From contig NZ_LZIJ01000014.1 of the NCBI RefSeq assembly GCF_001667115.1, positions 62,001 through 126,000 of the forward strand: a stretch of DNA of 64,000 nt, written 5' to 3'. The number at the start of each line of letters is the position of its first letter. Position 1 is the stretch's first letter. Positions 41,533 through 50,068 of this stretch are shown piece after piece. The stretch is from Mycobacterium sp. 852002-51163_SCH5372311 (GTDB lineage Bacteria; Actinomycetota; Actinomycetes; Mycobacteriales; Mycobacteriaceae). A model generated the notes under the pieces. That model saw only the letters and a list, made by a program, of their open reading frames with translations, did not search any database and was not told the DNA's origin. Position numbers and translations under genes: made by a program.

Positions 41533-42177
41533 ATGGCGGAAGCCTGTGAGCGCGCGATGTTTCCGCTGGAAACGGCGTTGCTGCCGAACCAGGATCTGCC
41601 GTTGCGCATCTTCGAGCCGCGTTACAGCGCGTTGGTCCAGCACTGCCTCGGGACCGAAGAGCCGTTCGGTGTGGTGCTGATCTCGGCCGGCCGTGAGGTG
41701 GGTGGCGGTGACGAGCGTTGCGACGTCGGAGTGCTCGCCCGCATCGCCGCATGTGTCGAGCATGGCGCGGGCCGGTACGCATTGGATTGCCGGACCGGCG
41801 AGCGGATTCGGGTGCTCGACTGGCTGCCCGACGATCCCTACCCGCGTGCGACGGTGGAGCCCTGGCCGGACGAGTCCGGCGATCCCGTGATTGAAGCCCA
41901 AATCGTGGAGCTTGAAGACCGGGTGATGGCGTTGTTCGAGCGGATCGCGACTGCCCGCGGTACGCAGTTGCCGGGCCGCGACGTGGTGCTGGACTACGGC
42001 GACGTCGACCGCGACGACGCGGGGGAGCGATTGTTCGCGCTGGCGTCCCGTATCCCGATGGGTGCGGCCGACCGCTATGCGGTGCTATCGGCGCCGTCTG
42101 CTGCCGACCGGCTGGTCGCTCTGACTGAAGCCGTCGATTCGGTGGCCGCGATGGTCGAGTTCCAGCTCTCCGAATAG
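41533..42177 (+). CDS. LON N-terminal (substrate-binding) domain protein
   Basis: A 214-aa stand-alone LON domain protein (Rv0434-like) without the ATPase or protease parts of Lon. The domain opens with MFPLETALLPNQDLPLRIFE, the family signature PLFPLNTVLFPG..LPLHIFEPRYR in variant form, then PRYSALVQHCL, FGVVLISAGREVGGG, DVGVLARIAA and RYALDCRTGERIRVLDW. Helical C-terminal half: LFALASRIPMGAADRYAVLS. Such proteins are thought to bind unfolded protein or act in regulated turnover; the role in mycobacteria is unknown. The start is ATG 41533, 3 nt after the GCS2 gene. The 3' end overlaps the convergent SRPBCC gene by 93 nt. Confidence 0.85.
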   Translation: MAEACERAMFPLETALLPNQDLPLRIFEPRYSALVQHCLGTEEPFGVVLISAGREVGGGDERCDVGVLARIAACVEHGAGRYALDCRTGERIRVLDWLPDDPYPRATVEPWPDESGDPVIEAQIVELEDRVMALFERIATARGTQLPGRDVVLDYGDVDRDDAGERLFALASRIPMGAADRYAVLSAPSAADRLVALTEAVDSVAAMVEFQLSE

Positions 42178-42654
42178 CTGCTCGGCAAGGGACTTCAGGG
42201 TCAGCAATTGCTTCCGCATCATCACTAGGTCGCCAAGCGCGAGTATGCGACCGAACAGTCGAGGCCCGGCGAACCACACCCGCGCGTGTAGCCGCGAACC
42301 GGCGCCCTCAGGTCGAACGGCGTAGGTCACGGCCACGCCCTTGGCGCGCAGGGTGATGTGCTCGTCGTCAACGAACGAATGCAACGCGAACAACGTCATG
42401 AAGCGTTGTCCGACTTCAAGGTGAACCAATTCGGGGTCGCGGCGCCGAGGACTGCGGCGGCCGAAATTGTCCAGGATGTCGTAGCTGTAGGGCGCGACGC
42501 GCAGCTGGCACAGCCAGGCGAACACGATCCGCGGCGGCGCGTCGATGCTGATCGCACGGTCCGCCTGGACGCCGCCGGATGGACACAGCGCGTCGCAGGG
42601 CAGCGACATGGTTTGCTCCGGCGGTCGCGTGCCCCAGGCGGCACCGGGGATCAT
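42085..42654 (-). CDS. SRPBCC/START-like protein (second gene of pair)
   Basis: A 189-aa protein of the SRPBCC (Bet v1/polyketide cyclase-like) fold: AISIDAPPRIVFAWLCQLRVAPYSYDILDN with RRRDPELVHLEVGQRFMTL (shown in parts), FVDDEHITLRAKGVAVTYAV, and LHARVWFAGPRLFGRILALG. The ATG at 42654 overlaps the stop of the upstream SRPBCC gene (ATGA), which decides the start; an ATG at 42609 is the alternative. The C-terminus overlaps the LON-domain gene on the other strand. The two SRPBCC genes form an operon divergent from a TetR regulator, so they likely bind a hydrophobic ligand that the regulator senses. Function is unknown. Confidence 0.75.
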   Translation of the reverse strand: MIPGAAWGTRPPEQTMSLPCDALCPSGGVQADRAISIDAPPRIVFAWLCQLRVAPYSYDILDNFGRRSPRRRDPELVHLEVGQRFMTLFALHSFVDDEHITLRAKGVAVTYAVRPEGAGSRLHARVWFAGPRLFGRILALGDLVMMRKQLLTLKSLAEQLFGELELDHRGHRIDGFSQSDQPVGSRRRR

Positions 42655-43040
42655 CCGACCGCCGCCTGTCGCCGGCCGGCTTGTGCCGCAACCCTTTTCA
42701 ACGTCCAGCGCACGGCGACACGGTGCCCGCCGGAGCCGATGACGAGAGCGCGGTAGATCTTGCCGTGCAGCCCCGGAAAGGCGGCCCAGGTCAGTGCCCG
42801 CAGCCGGGTGCCGTCTCCCTCGGCGTCCAGCTCGAACACCCACCGGTAGATCGCGAACGGATGCCGGCCCTTCAGGGCCAGTCGTCGCGGCTCCGTCGCC
42901 TCGTCGAGCACGAAGCCGAACGGCACGGTCGACGGATCCTGCGGATCGCGGCACATCACGCGCAGCAGCGCCGGCCACACTTCCCCGGCGGAGGCGTTGA
43001 TTGAGATAGCATGCTCATCGATATAGGGCAATCGTTCCAT
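42651..43040 (-). CDS. Small SRPBCC/DUF2867-like protein (first gene of pair)
   Basis: A 129-aa protein starting MERLPYIDEHAISINASAGE, with VWPALLRVMCRDPQDPSTVP, LALKGRHPFAIYRWVFELDA and TRLRALTWAAFPGLHGKIYR. This is the compact helix-grip (SRPBCC) pattern with the final long helix. The open frame continues far upstream over the divergent TetR gene, but ATG 43040 is the sensible start: a TACAGT -10 box on the same strand lies 8 nt before it, so it may be leaderless. Coupled by ATGA to the following SRPBCC gene. The ligand is unknown. Confidence 0.75.
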   Translation of the reverse strand: MERLPYIDEHAISINASAGEVWPALLRVMCRDPQDPSTVPFGFVLDEATEPRRLALKGRHPFAIYRWVFELDAEGDGTRLRALTWAAFPGLHGKIYRALVIGSGGHRVAVRWTLKRVAAQAGRRQAAVG

Positions 43041-43061
43041 ATAAAAGGACTGTACTAGATC
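43041..43061. promoter_or_regulatory. 21-nt divergent promoter/operator between SRPBCC and TetR genes
   Basis: Only 21 nt separate the two start codons. The plus strand reads TATAAAAGGACTGTACTAGA across it. On the minus strand TACAGT (43050-43055) fits a -10 box 8-9 nt before the SRPBCC ATG. On the plus strand TACTAG lies just before the TetR GTG. The central ACTGTACTAG is a partial palindrome around GTAC and is the likely TetR operator, so repressor binding would close both promoters at once. Confidence 0.55.
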
Positions 43062-43658
43062 GTGGCACCTCCGCGGAAGCATGAGACCGATGTGATCCTC
43101 GACGCAACGCGCGACCTGGTGCTGGCGCACGGGCCGCGCGCGGCGAGTGTGGCGGCGATCGCCAAGGCCAGCGGCGCGCCGGCCGGCACGCTGTATCACC
43201 GGTTCGGCAATCGCGACGGCGTGGTGACCGCCGCCTGGCTGCGCGCGCTCGAGCGCTTCCAGTCGCGCGCGCTCGCCGCCGAGGCCGACGACCCGCTGGA
43301 CACCGCGACGGCCATGGCCGTCGCGGCGATCAGCTTCGCGCGCGAGCTCCCCGACGACGCGCGGCTGCTGTTGACCATCCGGCCCGACGACCTGCGCGAC
43401 GGCCAATCCGACGCGTCGTTCCAAAAGACCATCGCCGCCATGAACGCCCCGCTGATCGAGCGGCTGCGCGAGTTGGCCGAAAACCTCTACGGCCGCAACG
43501 ATTCACGCGCGGTCGACGCGGTCAGCAGGGCCGTGGCCGATCTGCCCTACGCGGTCGTGCGGCGTCACGCCCACGACGAGCGGATGCCCGATTGGCTGGA
43601 GACTGACGTCGCGGCCGCCGTCCGCGGGGCGTTACAGAGCTTTGGCGAACGTGCGTAG
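43062..43658 (+). CDS. TetR-family transcriptional regulator
   Basis: A 198-aa TetR regulator. The N-terminal DNA-binding domain is HETDVILDATRDLVLAHGPR, AASVAAIAKASGAPAGTLYHRFGNRDGVV (helix-turn-helix with the Tyr-His-x-Phe ending), and the rest is the helical ligand and dimer domain (ALAAEADDPLDTATAMAVAA, RLRELAENLYGRNDSRAVDA). The start is GTG 43062 without a Shine-Dalgarno site, probably leaderless. It is divergent from the two SRPBCC genes across a 21-nt gap, so it very likely controls them and itself. The 3' end overlaps the convergent AAA ATPase gene by 27 nt. Confidence 0.87.
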   Translation: MAPPRKHETDVILDATRDLVLAHGPRAASVAAIAKASGAPAGTLYHRFGNRDGVVTAAWLRALERFQSRALAAEADDPLDTATAMAVAAISFARELPDDARLLLTIRPDDLRDGQSDASFQKTIAAMNAPLIERLRELAENLYGRNDSRAVDAVSRAVADLPYAVVRRHAHDERMPDWLETDVAAAVRGALQSFGERA

Positions 43659-45827
43659 CGAATCCACCTGCAGCGGATCCAAGGACGGCCGCACCGTCGC
43701 GCGGGCCGCTTGCATATCGGCGGCGGTCACGTCGGCGGCTTCGATGGACCGCCGCATCGCGGTCAGAGCGGCCTCCCGCAGCAAAGCCACGCAGTCGGCG
43801 CCGCTGTAGCCGTCCAGCCCGGCGGCCACCTCGTCGAGGTCGACGTCGGAGCTGAGCGGAATCGATTTGCCTGCGGTCCGCAGGATTTCACGGCGGGCTT
43901 CGGCGTCCGGTGGCTCGACGAACACCAGCCGCTCCAGCCGGCCCGGCCGCAGCAGCGCCGGATCGATCAAATCGGGCCGGTTGGTCGCGCCCAGCACGAC
44001 GACGTCGCGCAGCGGGTCGATGCCGTCGAGTTCGGTCAGCAGTGCGGCCACCACGCGATCGGTCACGCCGGAGTCGAAGCTCTGGCCACGCCGTGGCGCC
44101 AGGGCGTCCACCTCGTCGAGGAACACCAGCGACGGCGCCGAATCGCGGGCCCGCCGAAACAATTCCCGCACCGCCTTCTCAGAGGAGCCCACCCATTTGT
44201 CCATCAGCTCGGAGCCTTTGACCGCATGCACGCTCAGCTGTCCGGTGCTGGCCAGCGCGCGGACCACGAACGTCTTGCCGCACCCGGGCGGCCCGTACAG
44301 CAGCACCCCGCGTGGCGGGTCGACACCCAAGCGGGCGAAGGTGTCCGGATGTTGCAACGGCCACAGCACCGCCTCGGTCAGGGCCTGCTTCGCATCCGCC
44401 ATGTTGCCGACGTCGTCGAGCGTCACGTTTCCCACGCTGATCTCTTCGCCGGCCGAACGCGACAGCGGCCGGATGACGGTCAGCGCGCCGAGCAGGTCGG
44501 CTTGGCTCAGGGCGGGTGGCTGGCCGTCGGCGCTGGCCCGCGCCGCCGCCCGCAGTGCCCCCTCACGCAACAGCGCGGCCAGGTCGGCGACGACGAAACC
44601 CGGTGTGCGACTGGCAATCTCGTCGAGATCCAGCTCGCCGGTGGGCACCGGCTTGAGCAGCGCCTCCAGCAGTGCCTTTCGGGTTCCGGCGTCGGGGAGC
44701 GGCAGGCTGAGCTCCCGGTCGCACAGCTCGGGTGAACGCAGGCGCGGATCGATGTGGTCCGGCCGCGCGGAGGTGGCGATCAGCGCGACCCCGTCAGTGG
44801 CCACCGCCGTGCGAAGCTCGGCCAGGATCAGCGCGGCCACCGGCTCGGCCGTCGCGGGCAGCAGCGCGTCGACGTCGGTGATCAGCAGGACCCCGCCGCC
44901 GTGCAAACCGTCACTGCGGACCGCATTCACCGCGGACGTCACGGCCTTGAACCGGTCCTCGGCGGCCAGCGCGCCGGCCTCCGGGCCGTCCAGCTCTACC
45001 AGCCTGCGGCCGGCGCACACCGCACGCACCAGCGTCACCTTGCCGACGCCGGCCGGGCCGGACACCAGCACGCCCAGGTTCGTGCCCGCGCCCAGCGTCT
45101 TGAGCAGGTGCGGCTCGTCGAGCGCCAGCTTGAGCCATTCGGTGAGCTTGGCGGCTTGCGGCTGAGCGCCCTTGAGCTCCTCGACCTGGATTTCCGGACT
45201 GGCGATTTGGGTGGTGGCGGCTTGTGGGGCCCCCGCAACGCCGGTGCCCCAGGTGACCAATGTGTTGGGTTGCACGCTGACCGGTCCGGCGGGGTCGACG
45301 CCGGTAACGGTCAGCAGCTCTGATGTCCAGCTGATCCCGACCGACGCCGCCAGCGCACGGGTGGCGGCCGACGTGGAAGTGCCCGGGCCGAGGTCGCGCG
45401 GCAGCAGCGACACGGCGTCACCGACGGTCATCACCTTGCCGAGTAGGGCCTGCCGCAGGGTGAACGACGAGATCGACTGGGCGGCCAGGGCGGATCCGCT
45501 CAACGTCACCGACCGCGCGCCGTAGACCACCACCGGGCTGACGATCACCGCGGTGCCCTCCCGCAGCCCGGCGTTGGACAGCGTCACGTCGTCGAGCAAC
45601 ACCGTGCCGACCGGGATGTCCGCACCGGACATCCCGGCCACCGCAGCAGTGGTCCGCGACCCGGTCAGCGACACCGCGTCCCACTCCCGAATGCCAAGGG
45701 CGACAACGGCACTCGGGTGCAACCGGACCACGCCGCGGCGCGAGTCGACCGCGGAGGTGTTCAACCGGGCGGTGAGTGTCAACTGGCGGCCCGGGTCCCT
45801 GGATCGGGACGAGGTCGGGGAAGTCAC
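43632..45827 (-). CDS. Two-domain AAA ATPase, p97/CDC48-like (Rv0435c)
   Basis: A 731-aa ATPase with an N domain and two AAA modules, the layout of VAT/p97 unfoldases. The N region begins LTARLNTSAVDSRRGVVRLH (double-psi-barrel type). D1 has Walker A GPAGVGKVTL (about 262-271), but its Walker B is LLITDVDALLP, with Val where the catalytic Glu belongs, so D1 probably binds but hydrolyses ATP poorly. D2 is canonical: GPPGCGKTFVV, LVFLDEVDALAPRRG, second-region-of-homology VVLGATNRPDLIDPALLRPG. It should unfold proteins; partners are unknown. The GTG at 45827 overlaps the pssA stop (GTGA), making psd-pssA-AAA one operon. Confidence 0.9.
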   Translation of the reverse strand: MTSPTSSRSRDPGRQLTLTARLNTSAVDSRRGVVRLHPSAVVALGIREWDAVSLTGSRTTAAVAGMSGADIPVGTVLLDDVTLSNAGLREGTAVIVSPVVVYGARSVTLSGSALAAQSISSFTLRQALLGKVMTVGDAVSLLPRDLGPGTSTSAATRALAASVGISWTSELLTVTGVDPAGPVSVQPNTLVTWGTGVAGAPQAATTQIASPEIQVEELKGAQPQAAKLTEWLKLALDEPHLLKTLGAGTNLGVLVSGPAGVGKVTLVRAVCAGRRLVELDGPEAGALAAEDRFKAVTSAVNAVRSDGLHGGGVLLITDVDALLPATAEPVAALILAELRTAVATDGVALIATSARPDHIDPRLRSPELCDRELSLPLPDAGTRKALLEALLKPVPTGELDLDEIASRTPGFVVADLAALLREGALRAAARASADGQPPALSQADLLGALTVIRPLSRSAGEEISVGNVTLDDVGNMADAKQALTEAVLWPLQHPDTFARLGVDPPRGVLLYGPPGCGKTFVVRALASTGQLSVHAVKGSELMDKWVGSSEKAVRELFRRARDSAPSLVFLDEVDALAPRRGQSFDSGVTDRVVAALLTELDGIDPLRDVVVLGATNRPDLIDPALLRPGRLERLVFVEPPDAEARREILRTAGKSIPLSSDVDLDEVAAGLDGYSGADCVALLREAALTAMRRSIEAADVTAADMQAARATVRPSLDPLQVDSLRTFAKAL

Positions 45828-46726
45828 TGCAGTCGTCCACCCGGCTTGCGCAGACCCAGCCGCGCCATCGAGCGTCCGCTCGGCTTGCGCAGCCCCAGCC
45901 GCGCCATCGACCGGCGGTGCGGCTGGGCCCGGCGGTTCGCGCGCCGCACAGCGCGTCGTTCCTTGGGTTTGTCGTCCCAGACCTCAGGGTGTTGGTCGAG
46001 CCAGCGCTTGGTGCGGATCGCGAACGGCACGTGGCACAGGTAGGCGATGATGATCACCCAGATCGTGATGAAGGGCTGCCAGACCGCGGCGGCCGCGACG
46101 ATCGCCAGCCCCGCCAACAGTGCGGCCGCGTAGTTCGGCGGCACCCGCACGGCATGCATTTTTCTCATCGGGATCCCGCTGACCAGTAGTATCGACGTCC
46201 CCGTCACCCAGATGCACATGAACCACACCGACGTCCACCAGCCGTCATGGAACTCCAGCTTGAGACCCATCAAGCCGATCAGCGAGACGGCACCTGCCGG
46301 GGCGGGCATCCCGACGAAGTATTCGTGCGCATAGGGGGGCAGGGTTCCGTCGTCCAGTAGGGCGTTGAACCGGGCCAGCCGTAACACGACGCACACGGCG
46401 TAGAGCAGCACCACCACCCAGCCGATCGGCCACTTCGACAGTGACGACACGTAGAGCACCAGCGCCGGTGCCACGCCGAAGTTCACCGCGTCGGCAAGGG
46501 AGTCGATTTCGGCGCCCATTCGCGATTGGGCGTCCAGGATGCGGGCCACCCGGCCGTCGAGTCCGTCCAGGATGGCAGCCGCGGCGATCAGCACCATCGC
46601 GGGCACCGGCTGGTGTTCCAGCGCGAACCGGATCGAGGTCAACCCGGCGCAGACGGACAGCACCGTCATGGCGCTGGGCAGGATCTGCAGGTTTACCGCT
46701 CGTCTGCTGCGGGGTTTGTCGATCAC
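45824..46726 (-). CDS. pssA: Phosphatidylserine synthase
   Basis: PssA (300 aa) joins CDP-diacylglycerol and serine to make phosphatidylserine, the precursor of phosphatidylethanolamine. The CDP-alcohol phosphotransferase motif DG(x)2AR(x)8G(x)3D(x)3D is complete in [15 protein letters not shown] and AEIDSLAD. Several membrane segments follow ([50 protein letters not shown]). The basic cytoplasmic tail ends in a 13-residue tandem repeat ([13 protein letters not shown] then [13 protein letters not shown]). The GTG at 46726 overlaps the psd stop (GTGA). Slightly longer than Rv0436c because of the tail. Confidence 0.95.
   Translation of the reverse strand: MIDKPRSRRAVNLQILPSAMTVLSVCAGLTSIRFALEHQPVPAMVLIAAAAILDGLDGRVARILDAQSRMGAEIDSLADAVNFGVAPALVLYVSSLSKWPIGWVVVLLYAVCVVLRLARFNALLDDGTLPPYAHEYFVGMPAPAGAVSLIGLMGLKLEFHDGWWTSVWFMCIWVTGTSILLVSGIPMRKMHAVRVPPNYAAALLAGLAIVAAAAVWQPFITIWVIIIAYLCHVPFAIRTKRWLDQHPEVWDDKPKERRAVRRANRRAQPHRRSMARLGLRKPSGRSMARLGLRKPGGRLQ
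45842..45919. repeat. 39-nt tandem duplication inside the pssA 3' end
   Basis: Two copies of a 39-nt unit (starting 45842 and 45881 on the plus strand, both CGGCTTGCGCAG...) encode the duplicated 13-residue tail of PssA. They differ at a few bases, so the duplication is not brand new. The frame is kept. Confidence 0.85.
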
Positions 46727-47430
46727 GGCAACTCGGCCAGCACGGTCTCGCCGGCAATCGCGCGCTGCCCAAGCCGGACCAGCGGTTCTGCGCCGGCCGG
46801 CAGGTAGGTGTCCAGCCGGGAGCCGAACCGGATCAGCCCGTAGGTATCGCCGATCGACAGCTTGTCCCCGATATGCGCGTTGCACACGATGCGGCGCGCG
46901 ACCAGTCCGGCGATCTGCACAGCGACGACCTCCGCACCGCTGGCGGTGCGGATCCGGATGCTGGTGCGCTCGTTGTCGGCGCTGGCTGCGGGCAGGTCGG
47001 CGGACCCGAAGCGGCCCGGCCGGTGTTGTACCGCTATCACCTCGCCGCTGACCGGGGCGCGCTGCACGTGGGCGTCCAATATCGACAGGAAGATGCTGAC
47101 CCGCGGCAACGGCTCGTCGCCCATGCTGAGTTCGGCGGGCGGGGCGGCGGAGTCGATCACGCAGACCAGGCCGTCCGCGGGTGCGACCACGGCGCCGGGA
47201 CGGGCGGGCGGCACCCGCGCCGGATGGCGGAAGAACCCGGCACAGGCGGCCGCGGCAAGCAGGCCGCTGCGGCGCAGCCAAGGGTGGCGGCGGCCGGCCA
47301 GGGCAGCGGCCAAACCGGCCGCGATGAACGGCCGCCCGGCCGGATGTACCGGCGGAACGGTGGAGCGCACCAAGTCGAGCAGGTGCGCAGGGCCTTTTTC
47401 GGCTGAGGGGCTTCGAGGGCGTCGTGCCAC
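46723..47430 (-). CDS. psd: Phosphatidylserine decarboxylase
   Basis: Psd (235 aa) decarboxylates phosphatidylserine to phosphatidylethanolamine at the membrane. It is made as a proenzyme that cuts itself before the Ser of the motif to form the pyruvoyl group; here the motif is [12 protein letters not shown], so Gly-Ser is present in an FGSR form. Other blocks are [33 protein letters not shown] (His) and [15 protein letters not shown]. An N-terminal hydrophobic region ([24 protein letters not shown]) anchors it. It is the short bacterial (archaeal-like) type, equivalent to Rv0437c, and starts the psd-pssA-AAA operon. Confidence 0.95.
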   Translation of the reverse strand: MARRPRSPSAEKGPAHLLDLVRSTVPPVHPAGRPFIAAGLAAALAGRRHPWLRRSGLLAAAACAGFFRHPARVPPARPGAVVAPADGLVCVIDSAAPPAELSMGDEPLPRVSIFLSILDAHVQRAPVSGEVIAVQHRPGRFGSADLPAASADNERTSIRIRTASGAEVVAVQIAGLVARRIVCNAHIGDKLSIGDTYGLIRFGSRLDTYLPAGAEPLVRLGQRAIAGETVLAELP

Positions 47431-47648
47431 GCGGTCATCTTACGGAGCCGTGGCGCACGACGTGTCCCGGTCGATGGGGCTGGTTGGCCGGAGGCCGGTT
47501 GGGGAACAGGCATGATCGGGGGTGGCCGCCGCGGTACAACTGACGCATTCGAGAGGTCTGACGAATTTTCCAGCGATGGCTCGGTCGCGACGCCGGAGAC
47601 CTGCGCCGCGCGAAGGTAGGGGTTACCGCTGCCTTCATCGCCCACGCC

Positions 47649-48797
47649 GTGGTGTTTTCGTCGTGGGCGGCCCATATCCCGCACGTGAAGGCCGACCTCG
47701 GGCTATCCGACCCGGCGCTGGGAACCGCGCTGTTCGGCGCACCGGTCGGGTCGGTGGTGGCCACCGTCTTGTGTCATTGGGCGGTGCCGCGCTGGGGCAG
47801 TCACCGGATGGTTCGCGTCACGGTCGCCGGCTATGCGTGCGTCGGGGTGACGGTTGGTTTAGCCAGATCGGGCCCGCAGCTGTTTCTGGCGCTGGCGTTG
47901 TGGGGGATGTTCCAAAGCGCGCTCGACGTCGCGATGAACACCCAGGCGGCCACCATCGAGCGGGCCGCTCGAGCTCCGATCATGGCGCGCTTTCACGGGA
48001 TGTGGAGTCTCGGTGCGTTGCTGGGAGCCGTGATCGGTGCGGCGTCGGTCAGCACCGGCGTCGGTCTCACCACCCAGCTGGCGGTGCTTGGCGCTGTCGT
48101 TCTGGTTGTGGTGGGAGCGCTGACCCGGCACCTGCTGCCCGACGCCACGCCGGCCGCCGGGCCTTCAGACGCTGAGCGGGGAAAGCGGGTTTGGATGACG
48201 CCGACGGTGGCCGTCCTCGCGGCGGTTTCGTTTGCGTCCTTCCTGTGCGAGGGCGCTGCCACCGACTGGTCGGCCAACTATCTGCACGAGGTGGTTGGTG
48301 CCGGTCCGGGCGTATCCGGGCTGAGCTTCGCGGCATACACCCTGACGATGGTGCTGACCCGGTTCGGCGCGCTGCGGCTGCACTCCCGCGTCTCGAGCCG
48401 TCATTTGCTTCCAGCCCTGGCGCTGCTCGCCGCGGTCGGCATGAGTGTGACGCTGACGGCCGCCAACCCGGTGGTCAGCGTGATCGGATTCGCCACTTTG
48501 GGAGCGGGCGTGGCGCTGCTGGTGCCAACCGCGTTCAGTGCCGCGTATTCGGCCAGCAGCGCCGGGTCGGCGATCGCGATCGTGGCCGGCACCGGCTGGC
48601 TGGGCTACCTGCTCGGTCCGCCGCTGATCGGCCACCTTGCCGGCCGGGTCGGCTTATCGGCGGCGCTGATCATCATTCCGGTGACGATCTCGATCGCCGG
48701 ACTCGTCATTCGCTGCACCAGGGCATTCGATGCCGCCGACGAATTCCACCGCGATGCGGCCGTCGCGGATCAGCTGAGGTCCCAGACCTGCACCTGA
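47649..48797 (+). CDS. Major facilitator superfamily transporter (start unclear)
   Basis: A 12-segment MFS transporter (YbjJ-like). From GTG 47649 it has 382 aa beginning VFSSWAAHIPHVKADLGLSD; the motif A region is VGSVVATVLCHWAVPRWGSHR, and MNTQAATIERAARAPIMARF HG is typical of this group. The same frame stays open upstream to 47562 and encodes LRRAKVGVTAAFIAHA, which completes the first membrane segment, but it contains no ATG, GTG or TTG. Either an unusual start codon (ATT or CTG), a small frameshift or a sequence error hides the true start. The 3' end overlaps moeA2 by 28 nt. The gene is absent here in H37Rv. Confidence 0.78.
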   Translation: MVFSSWAAHIPHVKADLGLSDPALGTALFGAPVGSVVATVLCHWAVPRWGSHRMVRVTVAGYACVGVTVGLARSGPQLFLALALWGMFQSALDVAMNTQAATIERAARAPIMARFHGMWSLGALLGAVIGAASVSTGVGLTTQLAVLGAVVLVVVGALTRHLLPDATPAAGPSDAERGKRVWMTPTVAVLAAVSFASFLCEGAATDWSANYLHEVVGAGPGVSGLSFAAYTLTMVLTRFGALRLHSRVSSRHLLPALALLAAVGMSVTLTAANPVVSVIGFATLGAGVALLVPTAFSAAYSASSAGSAIAIVAGTGWLGYLLGPPLIGHLAGRVGLSAALIIIPVTISIAGLVIRCTRAFDAADEFHRDAAVADQLRSQTCT

Positions 48798-49975
48798 GTT
48801 CCGGCGGAAACTTCGACGACGTCCTCGGGGATGTCCAGCAGGCCGTTGGCCGACGCCAGCCAGCGCAGATGGTGCGAGGCGGGGGGGCCGTAACTGGTGA
48901 CAGTGCCGGCCGCCGGGTCGAACACGGCGCGGCGGAACTGCCGCTTGCCGTGCGGCGACTTCAACGACTCGGTGAGAAGTGCGAGCCGGTGCGGCCGCTC
49001 CGGATCCGGTAGCGCCATCGCCCTGCGCAGCGCGGGACGGATGAACACCTCGAAGGACACCTGCGCGCTGACCGGATTGCCGGGCAGCGTGACGATCGGT
49101 GTTCCGGCCACCCGTCCCACGCCCTGCGGCATGCCCGGCTGCATCGCGACCTTGACGAACTCGACCCCTTGATCGCCGTCTCGGCCGAAGGCGTCCTTGA
49201 CCACCTCGTAGGCGCCGGCGCTGACACCGCCGCTGGTAATGATCAGGTCTGCCTCGAGGGCTAGTCGGTCCAGGATCGCGCTGAACTGCGCGACGTCGTC
49301 TCCGGCGGTCGGGGCGCCGACGACGACCGCGCCGGCGTCGCGGACCGCCGCGGCCAGCATGATCGAGTTGGACTCGTAGATCTGCCCGGGCCGCAGCGGG
49401 GTGCCTGGCGGCACCAGCTCCGAGCCGGTGGAGATCACCAGCACGCGCTGGCGCGGGATCACCGTCAGCCGGTCCATTCCCAGCGCCGCGGCCAGCCCGA
49501 GCACCGCCGGCGTCACAACCTGGCCCGCGCGCAGGACGGTGGTGCCCGGAGCGACGTCCTCGCCCGCGCGCCGGATATGCGAGCCGGGCTGACGGGTCTG
49601 TCGGATCGCCACCGACTCCACACCGCCGTCGGTGTCTTCGACCGGCACGACGGCCGTCGCTCCGGCCGGCACTGGCGCGCCGGTCATGATCCGGTGCGCG
49701 GTGCCGGGTCGCAACGTCAGCTCGTCGGTGCGCCCGGCCGGTATGTCCTCGGCGACCGGCAGCACCACGGGCTGTTCCGGTGTCGCACTCGAGATGTCCT
49801 CGGCGCGTACCGCGTATCCGTCCATCGCGGAGTTGTCGAAGACGGGCAGCGACAGCGGCGCAACTACGTCGTCGGCCAGCAGCAGTCCTTGAGCTTCGGC
49901 GAGGGGAACCGCGATCGCCGGCCGGGCGCGGATCATCTCGGCCACGACCCGCTGGTGTTCGGTGACTGACCGCAT
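48770..49975 (-). CDS. moeA2: Molybdopterin molybdenumtransferase
   Basis: MoeA (401 aa) inserts molybdate into adenylylated molybdopterin to complete molybdenum cofactor. Domains follow MoeA order: PVFDNSAMDGYAVRAEDI (signature), GTAHRIMTGAPVPAGATAVV, the MoCF-binding fold with VLVISTGSELVPPGTPLRPG, YESNSIMLAAAV, GDDVAQFSAILDRL and DLIITSGGVSAGAYEVVKDA, then TPIVTLPGNPVSAQVSFEVF and a C-terminal beta-barrel. By gene order this is the MoeA2 form (Rv0438c). It is convergent with the MFS gene. Confidence 0.94.
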   Translation of the reverse strand: MRSVTEHQRVVAEMIRARPAIAVPLAEAQGLLLADDVVAPLSLPVFDNSAMDGYAVRAEDISSATPEQPVVLPVAEDIPAGRTDELTLRPGTAHRIMTGAPVPAGATAVVPVEDTDGGVESVAIRQTRQPGSHIRRAGEDVAPGTTVLRAGQVVTPAVLGLAAALGMDRLTVIPRQRVLVISTGSELVPPGTPLRPGQIYESNSIMLAAAVRDAGAVVVGAPTAGDDVAQFSAILDRLALEADLIITSGGVSAGAYEVVKDAFGRDGDQGVEFVKVAMQPGMPQGVGRVAGTPIVTLPGNPVSAQVSFEVFIRPALRRAMALPDPERPHRLALLTESLKSPHGKRQFRRAVFDPAAGTVTSYGPPASHHLRWLASANGLLDIPEDVVEVSAGTQVQVWDLS

Positions 49976-50068
49976 GCGTCAGACCGGGAAGCTCACGCCG
50001 CCGTTTGAGGTCATGGTCGTGAATCTACCCACCCGGGTTTTGTGTCTGCTCGCCGTGGCGACCGGCTG

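Noticed and set aside
43041..43424. N-terminal extension of the small SRPBCC gene over the TetR gene
   Set aside because: The extra ~128 codons are Arg/Gly-rich antisense to the TetR coding region and match nothing; ATG 43040 gives a normal SRPBCC start.
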